A stretch of DNA of 64,000 bases from Buxus sempervirens (lineage: Eukaryota; Streptophyta; Magnoliopsida; Buxales; Buxaceae): positions 35,972,255-36,036,254 of the forward strand of contig OX387193.1 in the NCBI GenBank assembly GCA_947561395.2. Direction: 5' to 3'. Positions 11,487 through 24,500 of this stretch are shown piece after piece (position 1 is the first letter of the stretch; each line of letters begins with the position of its first letter). The notes beneath the pieces are model-generated. The model was not told the DNA's origin. It ran no database searches and saw only the letters and a list, made by a program, of their open reading frames with translations. The position numbers were made by a program, and so were the translations under genes.

Positions 11487-13618
11487 ACGCCCCAGATCCG
11501 TGTTTTTCATTAAAGATATAACACGTCTCCCAGGGTTTAGGTAAGGATCTCAAAAATGGTGATCGCTGGATAATCACACACAATTTATATCATATCAGAG
11601 TGCACAATTTAAAACCAGGCAATTCATAGCATCTTCAAATACATCAAAATGGTTCTAATTTACTACCTTATTACAATTCCCACAAGTTCAATTTAACAAA
11701 GTTTAAGACTAAGCAACCTACTAGACTAAGGACGGTAGTAATAATCCTCCTCCCTATAGGTGTCAGTCGAATCTACCCCCATAGGCGCCTCACCACGAAG
11801 ATCTGAAAAACAAAACAACAACGAGGGAATGAGATATGAATAGCTCAGCGAGTGACACATGCATGCAGAAATAGTTAACACAGTTATAAGACATTCTTCG
11901 ACAAATAACCAACAATTTGAAACAACGTACTTCTGATAACAGCACAAAACAAGGTCAATGTCATGCATATGGTTACATTGATTAATTTACATGCCCAGTA
12001 GATACTCCACACCTCCATGTACATAGTTCCGGCCTACTCAAGGTATCGGACACTCTGAAATGACGGTCTACTCAGGGTATCGTCATCCAATGCCGGCCTA
12101 CTCCGGGTATCGGCACTGACAGCCAGGCCTACTCAGGGTATCTGGCTGCTCTACACTGGTCGTGGCAACACACAAGGCCATGCAATTACACCAATAAACA
12201 CATACCATCACATTACTAAGCTTAACAAGGATCCATGGGAAGCTAAACCCAAAGCCGATAAATAACCGATAAAACTCCGCATTCAGTACACACATCACAA
12301 GTTGTCCCAACCAGAACATCAACTCACACAAGTGTTCCAACCAGAACATCAACTCACACAAGTGAATAATCCTTGCAACATAATTCAGAACTTGCCATCA
12401 AGAAAACAGGGTTTAATAAATCTCAATCAAGTACAGTGTATAATCCAAAAAAAAATTAAATTAAAATCCCTAGTGTTGGGTATTCAAAACATCACCTAAA
12501 ATGTTGCCCTACATCTACCTCGAAAGCTCTTACGAAATTCCAGAATCTATCTTCAATGTTCTTATAAGTAATTTTGTCTCTAATGTCCTAAACAAGTATT
12601 TTGCTAAGTGATCGAAGACCTTCTAGCATCAAAATCCCCATTGGTTTACTCAATTATGAAATTCGGCAAGAAAACTGGACTATGCGCTCACCTCCTGAGG
12701 TAGGCGCGAGGTGGGCGGATGGTATTTTAACTAAAATCAGGGTATGCGCTCACTCGATGGTAAGTGGGTGCGAGAAGGGCGCGGGATAGGCGCGAGAAGG
12801 GTGCCAAGTCATTTTTTCCCATGCGCCTATTTTCCGAAGTGGGCGCCAAGTGGGTGGATACCCACTGTGTTTTTCGAGTCTCTGTTAATTCCAAATCTTC
12901 AACTCTGGTCGGAATTTTTCAGTCTGTAACCACTTCTCTGGTCTCCTAATACCCCCAGAACACATTCAAACCTAATTTGAATTTAATCTAACATACTTTT
13001 CAATTATCCCCAATTTGTTATACAAAAACCCTTCGGACTGTCTTCGCCCAGAAACTCAGTGAATAATTCATTCGATAACCATGCATTCATTGAAACAAAA
13101 TCTACGAATAACATAAACCAGGTTTTAAAACAGTGGCACTCACCTTTTTATGCTTCCAAGTCTTGGTAATCGGCAACCCAGAAAAACCCCAATCAGAAAA
13201 TCCCCAATCACTTCGTCCGTCTACTTGCTCTGGTCGAGCAGAGTTTTTCTGAAGGAGAAAAGCCTTTCCGCACTTCTTCTTTGCAAACTTACTGGCAGTA
13301 AGTCTTCCTTAGCTCGACTCTCCCACCAAAACCTCTCAACTACTTTTCTCGAAGAACCCTAAACAAAAGCCGCAGCCACAACCTTCTCAGTAGAATATAC
13401 GCGTATTCAGGGCAAACCCAAAACCTAATTTCTTAAACTATTTATACCTTCCGCAATACGCTTGGACGATTGTTGCTCGACGACCCCTTTTAACTTTGAT
13501 GTTGTGTGAGCTCGCCCACCAAAACCCCTACATCCACACCTTATTAGTTTAGATATTTATTATTGTAATTATTATTTATTTATTTTTCATAAAACCTGAA
13601 AATAAACGGGGTTTTACA
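11483..13618 (-). mobile_element. Solo LTR, Ty3/gypsy-like, minus orientation
   Basis: On the plus strand it starts TGTAACGCCCCAGATCC and ends ACGGGGTTTTACA, so the LTR reads 5'-TGTAAAACCCCG...GGGGCGTTACA on the minus strand. The flanks ATGTA (11478-11482) and ATATA (13619-13623) fit a 5-bp target duplication with one change in a TA repeat. Family hallmarks are the stem-loop near 11850 (inverted), CTGAAAA-type sequence near 11802, and tandem GGCCTACTC-GGGTATCG units at 12030-12150. A GC-rich GGCGCGAG cassette lies at 12690-12870. Confidence 0.85.
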
Positions 13619-15979
13619 ATATATATATATATAATCCTTTCAACCTGTCAAAAACCATATCTTATTGGAAGACAAGTTTGGTTGTACTAAATTAAACTTG
13701 TGGCTGAGTCAAAACATGAAGAAGAATTGTTTCTATTACCCAAGTTCATGATTGCATTAATTTCTGTAATTGAAAGAACGTAAATAAAAATGTATATGCC
13801 ACATATATTGACAAAAAAATTAAGAATTTGATCAAGAATACTCATAATGTCAACAAAAAAAAAAAGGAAGAGGATATAGCTCACGTGTGGTACTCTACCA
13901 AGCCCTAACACCCTTATGTGCTCACACATGTTTATTTGTTGAACTGGCATTTTCAGCTTAGAAGAGGATATACCCTCTTTTTTTTTCTGGCCACATGTCA
14001 CCCTATTATAGCTTAAGGAGTTATGTTTTACACTTTTTATTTAAAATTCAATCATTCAAATTGGGGTGTAGAGAGTGAAATAGGACAATTCAAAGGACCG
14101 TACCACTTGCCTTGAATGGTATTGCTTGGCTTCTCCTACCATACTTAAGCAAGCAAGTTGCACCAAATAGGTAAAGGCAAGAAATTTCTGATTTGCTATA
14201 GTCTCTTAGTCACATATCATCTTGATGTGTAGAACCACATAAGCCCAAAAAAAAAAATTGTAGAACTAACTATTCACGGAACACTGTTCATAGGTTTCAT
14301 GAAAGGAAATAAAAAGAGTTTTAGATTTCAGTTAGAATTGCAAGGTGAAATCATAATGCAAAATAAATTTTAGATAATGGGAAAATTAAGAGCGAAGAAA
14401 TAAAAATAGTTATTGAACTGATAAATATCTAATTAATGAAATTGCTTTGATACTATCTTGTGACAGAGTGAAAAAAAAAAAAGAAATAAAGAGAGAAAGA
14501 CTAGAAGAAAGGAGATATATCAATTGTCTCCCAATTACAGCTCATTTTGTGTGTATTTGGACATATTCAAAATAAGCAAAACATAAAGACCCCTTATTAC
14601 TAAAGCAATTACAAATTACACCACTAAAATTTTTTAACTAGCTATATATGTTCCATAAATTAATGTCTTGCCAAAATTTAGTTCTTATTTGGTGTTTATG
14701 GAGGATAATAAGATTGAGATGTATAACCTAAATGCTCTTTTGGCAATCGGCTCTTTTAGGGAACATATGTTTATTTAAACTAGATTGAGATGTACTCTCC
14801 CCTTGAGATTGACTTTTAACAATCAACTCTCATATTCTGGCAACTGTTAAACTTGATTGAAATGTACTCTTTCACTATTTTTCCTATATATGTTTTTGTT
14901 ATATACAGAATTTGGTATACTTGGGAATGGAATTTGTAACAAAAAATGGGATGACAGCAATTTATCAAGCTATTAGCCATTTAAGACTAGGAAAAAAATA
15001 ACAAATATATTAGAAGTTGATGAGCAATTATCTAGGAAACATATGTACAATTGATCCTAGATTGCGCATTGTTTAAAATTTTCTGAAATTTTGTGAGCTC
15101 CCTTGTGAATGTTTTCCGAGGACCATAACTTTTATTACCTGATGCTTGGAGCATCAGGACCATGCTTAGATTTGGAGACTTCCAAGTTGAGGCCAACCCC
15201 ACCTACAACAAAACACAGAGCATAGTCTAGATGTAACATTTATCTTTTTTTAATTTGATCATACAGATTCCTTGTTTCTCACATGGAAAAAATCATCTCA
15301 ATGTTTCATTTCCTATTTCTTTTCTCCAATAAGAAATAAGAACACATTTGGGAGGCTAATCCTCTTAACAATTAAAGGCAGTCCCCCGTAAATATGACCA
15401 GCAATTTAACAATTTTAATTACCTATTTTCCCACCTAAGGGAAACATAGATAGACTGTAAAAAAAACCTCCAAAATGCATAAAAAAATCAATACAAAATA
15501 GTTAGTACTAAAATCCCCACTCTGTAGGGACACAAACTCATAGAAATACAAAGAAAAAGGAATGATAAACAGGGGAATTATGCTAATGCAAAATCTATAA
15601 CTTAGTTGGAGGTTTGGCATTTTGATGAAAAAAGTCTCTTCTTACGAATGAAAAAAAGCTTTGGCATTTTGATGAAAAAAGTACTCTTATCTCATGAATG
15701 AAAGAAGTACTCTATCTCATGAATGAATGAAAGCTTTGGAATTTTGATGAAAGAAGTCCCTTCTTAGCTCTAATCTTTTTTATTTTCTTTTTTATTATTT
15801 TCTGAAAATTTTGGGGGTGCAAAATTTGGGTGCTTGCATTGAATGCAACGATATATGGGAACTCCTTAGAATCTACGTGCGAGATAATTTTCTTCAAGAT
15901 CAAATGGCTCTGTTATATATAAAAATAAAAAAAAATTTAATGATTACACACAAAGATTGAGCGATTGCCGGATATGCTA
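13619..15979. other. AT-rich intergenic DNA with a small degenerate tandem repeat
   Basis: No gene or transposon end was recognised. At 15615-15765 a segment containing TTTGGCATTTTGATGAAA and TCATGAATGAAAGAAGT is repeated about three times. The longest ORF (104 aa, 13687-14001, minus) has low-complexity composition and no recognisable motif. Confidence 0.5.
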
Positions 15980-15988
15980 CAAAAGAAA
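15980..15988. repeat. 9-bp target site duplication, left copy
   Basis: CAAAAGAAA immediately precedes the MULE terminus GGGAAAATTATGG. The identical 9 bases lie at 42176-42184 just outside the other end. A 9-bp duplication is the standard footprint of Mutator-family insertion. Confidence 0.9.
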
Positions 15989-16820
15989 GGGAAAATTATG
16001 GAATGGGGTAACTTTTCCCCGCTATTGCCAAAAACAGGCAACCTAAATACTTAATGGCATATTGAAGATACTTCTAAAGCTTATTTGCAAAATGGGGGGG
16101 CCAAGTCATCGGTCGACCATTTGTTCCCATTCCCCCCCACGTCATCAACCCAAAAACCCCTCTCTCACCTCTCGCTTTCACCCACTTTTCTTCGCGCCAA
16201 GACCTTGAGGCCGTTCTTTGGAACCTCTGGTGACCCTCTCCGGCAACCACTCTCTCTGGCGACCTTCATTGCTTTGGCTGTTTTCGTGCACCATTAATAG
16301 GCTCTCCGGTGACCACTTTTCTTCATCAGTTTGTTCTCCCCGTTGTGAGAGAAGTCGCGGGCGATCGCATTCGAAGCTGTCTCCCCCATTCCATTCGACA
16401 ACCTCGTCACTTTTTCGCAAGTGGAAAGCACCTACCTGTACGAACTCTCCGACGACCCCATCTGAAGCAGACGCCGCCGACCACCGACTGCCCCTTCCTC
16501 GGCATTTCCGTTGCTCGCTCGATTGTTTTTCTTTTGCTTCTACTTGATTTCTTATCTAGGGCTTTTTTGCATAATATGAACATGGAATCGCTGGACTCAT
16601 AGAGCCTCCAGAAAAATAATGTCATGAGCACTTGCAGTTTTTAGAAACAATTTACCGCACCTGGGTTGACTTGTTCTTGGCTGCTTTGATTTTATTGTTA
16701 TGGCCTATTAAAAAACTATCAATGTAAATCAATGGAATAGCATGATTTGGGACAACAATGAAAATAAAACGGACAGTGTACTTAAACTTGCATAAATCGA
16801 AACTTGTAGGTACCTTTGAC
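15989..16820. repeat. Left terminal inverted repeat of the MULE
   Basis: About 830 bp correspond in reverse complement to blocks of the right end. Positions 15989-16440 match 41700-42175, 16440-16555 match 41590-41700, and 16560-16790 match 40495-40725. Weaker similarity continues to about 16905, matching the CGGGCAAACAATCAG block at 41380. Overlapping ORFs on both strands (16085-16631) fall inside this repeat and mirror ORFs in the other arm, and none resembles a known protein. Confidence 0.85.
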
Positions 16821-17820
16821 ACTCGGCCACTGTTGTTTTTTTCTTCTACTTGGTTTTTGATTGTTTTCTGATTGTTTGCCCGTCACCCACACTTGTTTTG
16901 TGCAGGAATTCTTAAGTTTGTTTGTTGGTTATTAGTATTAGGATTCGTTGAAAAAGTGTAAAAAACCTAGTTCAAGCAAGTTAATAATCACCCGGATTGG
17001 AACTTTGGATAATGCGAGAAAAAGGGAAAAAAATTTCTACTTTTTTCTGGGGTTTTCCTCTACAGTGGTTCACATCTGCAAGTACAATGGAGACACATTG
17101 ATGTGACATGAACTAACAGGGTATTTAGGTTTTTGATTGTATGTGCTGAAACCAATCATATAGCAGTTTAGACCAAAGCTTGATACCTTTGTCTGGAATT
17201 CTATAATTAAGGCTGGAAATGTATCCCCCCTATGAAATGGAATTCCCCCTATAATTAAGGGAGTGTTAGAATGAACACTCCCTTAACTTACTATAAATTA
17301 CTGTAGTAATTATGGAGTGCACATGGACTACGATCAATAGGTAAGGAGGTTTTGCTTCAAACCCATTAGAACTTCAGAATGAAATTTAATGATTCTGTCT
17401 CATAGACTACGATCTCGACAGTGTCGAGTGAGAAAGACAAACCTAACACATACACATGTACAATCTCAGACACTCCAGAGTTTTTGTGAGCAACCAACCA
17501 ATACATATGGCAGAGTTCAAGCAAGAAAGGAGCTTTTATTTCAAATTGATGAGCTTCTTGAATAGAAAATTCGAGTTTTTCTTTTTTAATGTAGTAGCTT
17601 ATAATACTAGTTGACACATACTAAACTCCTTTTTGTAACATGGGCATCCCATAGATAAACAAAAGTCTTGGTGATTGTCTAGCCAAGATTGGGATTGGTA
17701 CGGGCTTTCATAGGGGGAATATAGTAAGTATTATTTGGGAGGAGATGGTCCTTAGCCTTATACTTTCCCGATGGTTTGTTTGGGTTAGTATAAGAAAGTG
17801 TGGTAATGGTTTGGGGATAG
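16821..17820. other. MULE internal stretch without recognised gene
   Basis: Non-coding sequence between the left inverted repeat and the first minisatellite array. A short near-repeat (CCCCTATGAAATGGAATTCC and CCCTATAATTAAGG) lies near 17230. The ORF at 17366-17617 (83 aa, minus) shows no motif. Confidence 0.4.
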
Positions 17821-18115
17821 AAGCTGCTACTTTTGGGGATACAAGCGGTGACTTAAAGGGATACATGTACAATCACTGGGGGATAACAAAGTAATCCTAG
17901 AGGGATGCAACCAGGGTCTTAAAGTAATCGAAGCTGTTGCTTAGGGGATACAAGCAGGGTCTTAAGGGGATACATGCACTGACTTAAGGGGATACATGCA
18001 CAATCTTTAGGGGATACCAACATAATCTTAGATGCGAAATTAACATGTCTTAAAGAGCTACAAGCTGGTACTTCAGTGGATACATGCACAAGCTTATGGG
18101 ATACAAGCATTACCC
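17821..18115. repeat. Minisatellite of ~21-bp GGGGATACAAGC units, array 1
   Basis: Degenerate units of the form GGGGATACAAGCAGTGACTTA or GGGGATACATGCACAATCTT run in plus orientation. The same repeat appears inverted at 32160-32670 and again in plus orientation at 33780-34130. The array sits about 640 bp upstream of the transposase gene. Confidence 0.85.
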
Positions 18116-18519
18116 TAATGTAATGGTTTGCATCAGATATAGCTTATCATTGGAAGGCTCTTAGTATTATGTAATCAGATGAGACGGTGTTATAGCAGGC
18201 TATCTTTTTGAGACCTTTTTTTTATCCTTTGGAGTCCGCTTATGGTCTTATTAGGGCTCTGTGTGATTGTTCACTGTCTTGTGTACCGCTATATGCTGTA
18301 TGATCCTTTTCTTATTTATTTTTAATGGAATGCTGTCATTATGTTTAAAAAATGTTGTTAATGTATTTATATTTGATTCCATTTTTATGCTAAGTGTTTT
18401 ACTTTAGTGTTGAACCGTTGCCGTGATATGAACTTTGTTGTCCAGGTGTGTTAGTTTTCTCAAATTGTACTTGTCCACTCCTAGCTTATTCAATTTATGG
18501 GGCACCGTATCATAATGTG

Positions 18520-18700
18520 GTATAAGTTTATGGTATTGTCTAATGGGGATTATGGCGTGGCGTGGCGTGGCTAGATTGACTTCATCAAGAAAATTGCGAT
18601 TCCATTATTCACTACGCAAGTTATAACTGTGTAGATTGACTTGATTATGAAAGCTGACATTACGCTGTTCAGTACGTAGCCAAAGTTAAAATTGTGTAGA
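18520..18700. repeat. Short tandem duplication upstream of the transposase
   Basis: GGCGTGGCGTGGCGTGG is followed by two diverged copies of a ~65-bp unit containing AGATTGACTT...ATTC-CTACG-A...AACTGTGTAGA. It lies just before the first transposase exon and may be part of its promoter or leader. Confidence 0.5.
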
Positions 18701-18751
18701 TGGTCAGGGGTTTGGTACAATGTGGAATGGCCTAACGAATTTGTAATAGAT

Positions 18752-21032
18752 ATGGCAGGGAAGCAAGTGTGGTGCTATTTCCATTTTGGAGGGGAACTTA
18801 TTATAAACGAGGAGACCAGTTGCTTGTCATACAGAGGGAGTAGCATAGATGCCTTAATGATCACTGAGGGTACAAAATATGAGGACTTCGTGAACGATGG
18901 ATGTGCATTATTCAATTTATCCCTGGCGGGAGTTACTCTGAAGTTCTCGCTTATGTTTGACAAGAGCAAACTACTAGCACTGACCAACCAAGTAGGGCTA
19001 TCAAAATTGATAGCTGGCAATGAGCAGGCTGCCAACGTATATGTACTAACCGGCGAGGGCCTATTAGTGGATGATCCATTTTTTTCAAGGTGATTCACGT
19101 TACACTACAATATTTCAATTTAGCGGGTTTTTGTGAATTTAGCATAATAGAAATTCTTAATTTTTAGGAGGACCTCCACGAGAAGTCAACAATTTCCACC
19201 TCAAGTTGACGCGAGTGATGTCACAGAGGGGGAGTCTACTGTTGATTGCATCACACACAGTATGGCTCCACTTGTGTCAAGTTTATGGCGGTCGGAAATC
19301 GTTGGTGAGGGCCAGACATTTGCAAGTCCTAATGCGTTGAGGCAATCAATCTATAAGCATGCCTTTGCTCAGAGGTTTAGATATGTATTCAAGAAAAACA
19401 CTCCTGGGTATATGGCTATTAGATGTTCCGTTAGGGACTGCACATGGAAATTGAACGCGAGTCGCGTAAAAGAGACGAACGTGATGATGGTGATGACGTT
19501 TGTTGATACACACAGACACTCGGCACAGGACGATGTAGCAATTAAGCCTAAGGTGAGATTGAAGTGGTTGGTGGGTGTGATTGAGAAGAGAATTAGGGAC
19601 TCCCCAAATTACGCCCCGCACCAAATTTGCAAGGATTTCCATAATGATCATGCAATGAGCTTAAGTTACCATCAAAGTTGGAGGAGTAAGGAGAAGGCAA
19701 AGAAGAAGATAGATGGCAATGCAGAAGATTCATACAAGCTTATACCTTGGATGTGTCAGCGGTTGATGCAGACAAACCCAGGGACGTTGGCCTATTGGAC
19801 TGCTACAGAAGATGGGAAATTCAAACAGTTATTCATTGCATACGGATGTTCATTGAGAGGATTTTCAGTTGGATGCCGTCCCTTGCTCTTCATTGATGGG
19901 TCACACCTTAGTGGGCCATACCAAGGAACTCTTTTCTCCGCCACTGCACTCGATGCCAATGATAGCATGTTTCCAATCGCATTTGCAATTGTTTCATCTG
20001 AAAATAATGAAGATTGGTTATGGTTTCTTGATCGACTTCATACTGCTATCGGTCGCAGACATGAAGTTGTGATTATAAGTGATAGGAATCCAGCAATCAT
20101 TAATGCCGTGAGTAATACCTTTGGGGTTCAAAACCATTCTCATTGTTTCCGACACCTGAAGGAAAATTTCAGCAAATTCATCAATTCATTTCATCTGGGC
20201 AGAAAGAAGAAAGAAGCTTTGATTGGATTCAGTTGCCTATGCATGTTGGCCAACGGATTTTGAAGATGCAATGGATAAGTTGAAATTATTTTCCGTATAG
20301 ATGTATGAGTGGGTGAAGGCCAATGGTCCTGAGCATTGGGCAAATGCTCTGTTCCCTAAGAGGTGTTGGGACAAGTTGAATTCGAACTTAGCAGAGTCTT
20401 TCAATGCATGGATGGTGGAGGAACGTAAATTGCACGTATTACATTTTATATATGCACATTGGGTTAAATTGACAGAGATGTTTGTGTGGAAGAAGGACGA
20501 GATTTCCACATGGAAGACTCCCGTTTGTGGTCACATTGAAGAGAAAATCCAAGCGAATTTCCCTCGAGCTCTTGGTTATGGTGTATTGCGATGTTCAGAT
20601 TCGGAATATGAAGTTAGAACTGGTGATGATGATTTTTATGTCTATCTACATAAGTACGAGTGTACCTGCAAACGGTGGCAGATGACTGGCATACCGTGTG
20701 CACATACATGTGCTGTCTTGAAAACGTAGAACCTCAGTCTCTACGACTATGTCGAAGAATGCTACCACACCAGCACGTAGGAGCGGATATATGCTGAGTT
20801 GATGCATCCTGTACCATCTCATGACATGCCTGAAATAGAATGTGTTACTGTTCAGTCCGTTGCTGATTCTAGTGATTCGCCACAAATGACATTGCCACCT
20901 AAGACGTCTAGATGCCCTGGCCGTCCAAGGTAGAAGAGGATTGAGTCTCAATTCCAAGACATGTGGCCAATACATTGTTCTCGTTGCCACGGGGCAGGAC
21001 ACAACCGGTCTACCTGTAGAGCTGCAATCTAA
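18752..21032 (+). pseudogene. mudrA-like Mutator transposase, decayed
   Basis: This would cut and paste the element by a DDE-type reaction in the nucleus. Exon 1 is 18752-19089 (donor AAG|GTGATT), and exon 2 starts at 19168 after TTTTTAG with the frame preserved. The start is ATGGCAGGGAAG; upstream frame lacks an ATG. Domains in order are: a MuDR-type N-terminal DNA-binding region (GEGQTFASPNALRQSIYKHA, then CSVRDCTWKLNA), the MULE catalytic domain with Asp in FIDGSHLSGPYQG and Asp in IISDRNPAI, and the likely Glu in LNSNLAESFNAW. A SWIM zinc finger follows (YECTCKRW...GIPCAHTC), then a C-terminal CCHC knuckle (CSRCHGAGHNRSTC). Breaks are a one-base frameshift near 20236, an early TAG at about 20298, and TAGs near 20727, 20779 and 20931. 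Three of the TAGs sit where Gln is plausible. All domains are present, so inactivation looks recent relative to the divergence of the rest. Confidence 0.9.
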
Positions 21033-21520
21033 CGAGCATGTGCTGCTGCGTCGCACCCTTGTACGAAGGTCATTCAATATTATTTGTGTTCATAAGACTG
21101 GAAATTTATATTGCATAATTTAATTTCTGACAATCATGAATTATATGTAGGCGCACAACCACGAAGATAGGTGGAAGACAGAGATGAAGTGCTCGACTAT
21201 GGGCAATTAAGAATGCTTTCTATGTTTCGTGTTGGATTAAGACAGTCATTCCTCATGAGACGATCATTTGAACAATTATTTGCCTGGATAATAAATAATA
21301 TTTGTTTGTTGGCTAATTTTTAACAGTGAAGGCATTACAACCTTCAAGACTTTTATTTATGTTGAGAATAAATATTCTTTACGATACCAATCATTTGAAC
21401 ATGTCTGTGGATAAAATTAATTTTGTGTTTGTTGCTATTGGAATTATGCAATTCGGTAACCTGACACTAGTGATATACCATTTCTCCCTTGACACGTTTT
21501 CCATTGTGTAGGATCAAGTT
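21033..21520. other. Spacer between transposase and HMG-box gene
   Basis: AT-rich spacer of about 490 bp on the same strand. It probably holds the promoter of the downstream gene, but no unambiguous TATA box was assigned. Confidence 0.35.
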
Positions 21521-24500
21521 ATGGCACGGAGAAGAAGGACACTACCTACGGTCGCAGTCCATGAAGCCTCCACTTCATCCAGGGTACGAAAGCGGCCATT
21601 GACTCCCTGGGTTTGCTTCCTGTAAGTACTTTAAAGCTATAGTTGGTAATTGAAAATAATGTATTGTGTATGAGACAAAACACAATCTTTTTTGACGTGT
21701 TATTTGTTGTTGTATTCTGTTGTCAACCTCACAGGAGTGACTATATAGGCAGATGCAAAGGGGGTAATCGGAGACCCCACATGCGTCAGGTAAAATACGA
21801 ATGCATTTGATATGCATGATTAACCCATGAAATAAACTTGTATATTCCATGTGTAGCAAATTTCGCTTTTGAGTGTCTAGTGATTGAAGTTTGCTTTCAT
21901 CCATTCATATTGTGTTTCGTTGCCTGTTTTCATTTAAACGTGTTATTCCGTAGGTTGCTAAGGAAGAAAAGGACAAGTGGTTAGGAATGGCTGCTGAAGC
22001 GAGGCAGTCGTACATGGAGCAAGCTGCTTGTAGTGTAGAGCAGTATCGTTCACAGCGGCCCTAACCGAAGCAGTGGACACATGCCAAGGTAAGCACACAG
22101 TCTTATCGGGGTTACAAGGTGAAAGTGTACTTTTGAGTGTTCTTTTTTAGCATTCTGTAATGTGCTTATTGTGTGTACTTGCAGCCCTCGATTACGACCC
22201 GTTGCTCGCCATGGCGGTTCGTTCAGTTATGCAAGTAGCTCACTGAAGAGCAAAGACACGCGGTTGTCGAGATAGGGTTTGGATCCCTGTTAAGTTTGCG
22301 GTGCACGAGCCTACAGAGAGGCTTGTGTGCATGGCTGGTTCAGAATGTTGACATACATTCTCGATGCCTCAAGGTTGGGGGGTACAATATACCCATTGGT
22401 GAGTACGATGTAAATTTGATTTTGGGCCTGAGACATACTGGATCCCCTGTCATCTCGAGTGGACCAGATGCTAGGGTAGAAGAGGTCCGTACTATGTTCG
22501 AGGTCGGCAGGCATGGTGTGTCTTTGACCAGTATAGAGGAGCTTATATGATTAGGTACTGAATTCAGAAGAGCTTTTGTGTTGTTTGCGTTGGGTTCATT
22601 CTTATGCCCAAATGCAAACCCACATGCCAGTGCCTCCCTTCTACACACCATTGCTGATGTGGGGACCCTCTCGGGCGCAAACTGGGGAAGCTTTGTTGTT
22701 GAGCGGCTGTTTGCAGAAATAAAAATCTTCCAAAGGAAGAAAAAAGAGGCAGTAGGCGGATGCCTTTTCTTTTTACAGGTGCGTGCTTATGATCATTTAT
22801 ATAGTTATTGTTGTGTGATTGTATTCTGAATTTTTTGCTGTCCTGTTCAGTTGTTCTATTACGAGCACGTTATTGTCGAGCGGCCCGACGATAATAGCGA
22901 CACACGGCTGCCGCGTTTGTTGGTTTGGAAAAACAAACTTGTGCAAACCAGAGAGCAGCTGCAAAAAGAAGTCGGTGGATATGGACTTGGCCAGGTACAG
23001 TTGTGGATTCCGTAACCCTCAACATATATTGCTTAGGTTAGAGATTGAAGATTGATATATTAACATTCTGTTTGACGGATTTGTAGGTTATGCCAGGGAG
23101 ATTGAGGAATTTTGTCGATGACAGAAATGAAAGCACCCTGCCATGTGTATCCCCCCCGACTCAGGTAATATTGTGCATTGCCATTTGAATTGTAAGAACA
23201 TTTGAAATCACTCCACAAATCCAAGTTTATGATTTTCCACTAACGTGCATGTAACAGGCTCAACGCCCGATACGGCACGAGGAAGATTTGTTGGGCAAGG
23301 AGGATCTTTACTCCGAATTTTGGGATATTGAGCATGTATGATTTTTAACATATCCTTATCATGCTTTAATTTCTGTCTTTATCCTTTTATTCTTAATTTC
23401 TCCTCAAGTTCAAGATAAACACTCTAGGGTTGTCTTCACAACCAATTTGAACTCTAAAATTGTTTGGGGTGTGTACGTTTGAGGTACACAGGTTTGTTGT
23501 TGTTTTATTTGCTTGCATGAGTAGTTTGTGTCCACAAGTTCTTGGAATGGTTATAGGGGATAAGCCTCGAAAAACAAAAAGAAAAAAAAATAAAATAGAA
23601 AGATAACTAAAAAAGGAAAATCTCTCTTCATTTTTTTTATTCAGTTTACTTGTAGGTAAGCAACTCTTCAGCACCTTCTTCAACACATTTTCTATGTGAA
23701 CTGTGAAGATATGGTGAGAAGGTGAAATCTCAGAAGATACCTATTGTATATTTGGAATTGACAGGGCATTTTCAATGCCCTGTCAATTTCTTGCACGCTC
23801 ATGACGCTTTGGTCTGATTGGTCTTCCCAATAAAGTCGTCAAGAGCTGCAAGAAATTGACGGGGCATTGAAGAAGTAACACCTCCTTGGGTACCTCGTCC
23901 AGGGCGAAGTAAGTGCTACTACAAGCATCTTAATGTCGTCTTTTGATTCTTGGTATTCTTGTCAATACCCCTCTTCTTCTATTTAGGATGGTAGGCAACA
24001 AAGAATCAATTTATGCATAGGATGACTGTTATTGAGATGTGGATGCTGAAATGGATGTTTTAAATACTAGGAAGGATAATGTAAGAAATGAACATATTTG
24101 AGAGTGTCTAATTGGTGCCCATAAATCAGATAAAGTGAAGTAAGTTAAGATGATTTGAGCATATGGATGCAAAGATGTAGAGAGGCAGCTATGAGAAGTT
24201 ATGGGGGTATTTAGTGAATGTTCTAAGAGTGTGAGAGGAAAACTAGAAAGAACCTTCGCAAGAATTTTGTATTCATAATTTGGTAGAAGACATGGTTTCT
24301 GACTGATTGTGAGGGAGGAGCAAGATTCATGTTGCAAACCCAACTAGTTGATTTGATGATTGGTTTTCCATGTGGAATGGTTAATTTGAAATAAGTGAAC
24401 TATATGTATCCAAGAGCATCTAGATGTTGCCGAAATATGGGATTAGATAATGAAAAGTTGGTTAAGATAATATGAGCATGTAAAGCAAAGACCTAAGGAA

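Noticed and set aside
11293-11583. ORFs of 96 and 66 codons on opposite strands with long Tyr-Ile runs
   Set aside because: They are the (TA)n microsatellite read as codons.
16085-16631. Several ORFs up to 109 codons on both strands, mirrored at 41221-42102
   Set aside because: They sit in the MULE terminal inverted repeats, overlap one another in different frames and show no motif. Both copies exist only because the arms match.
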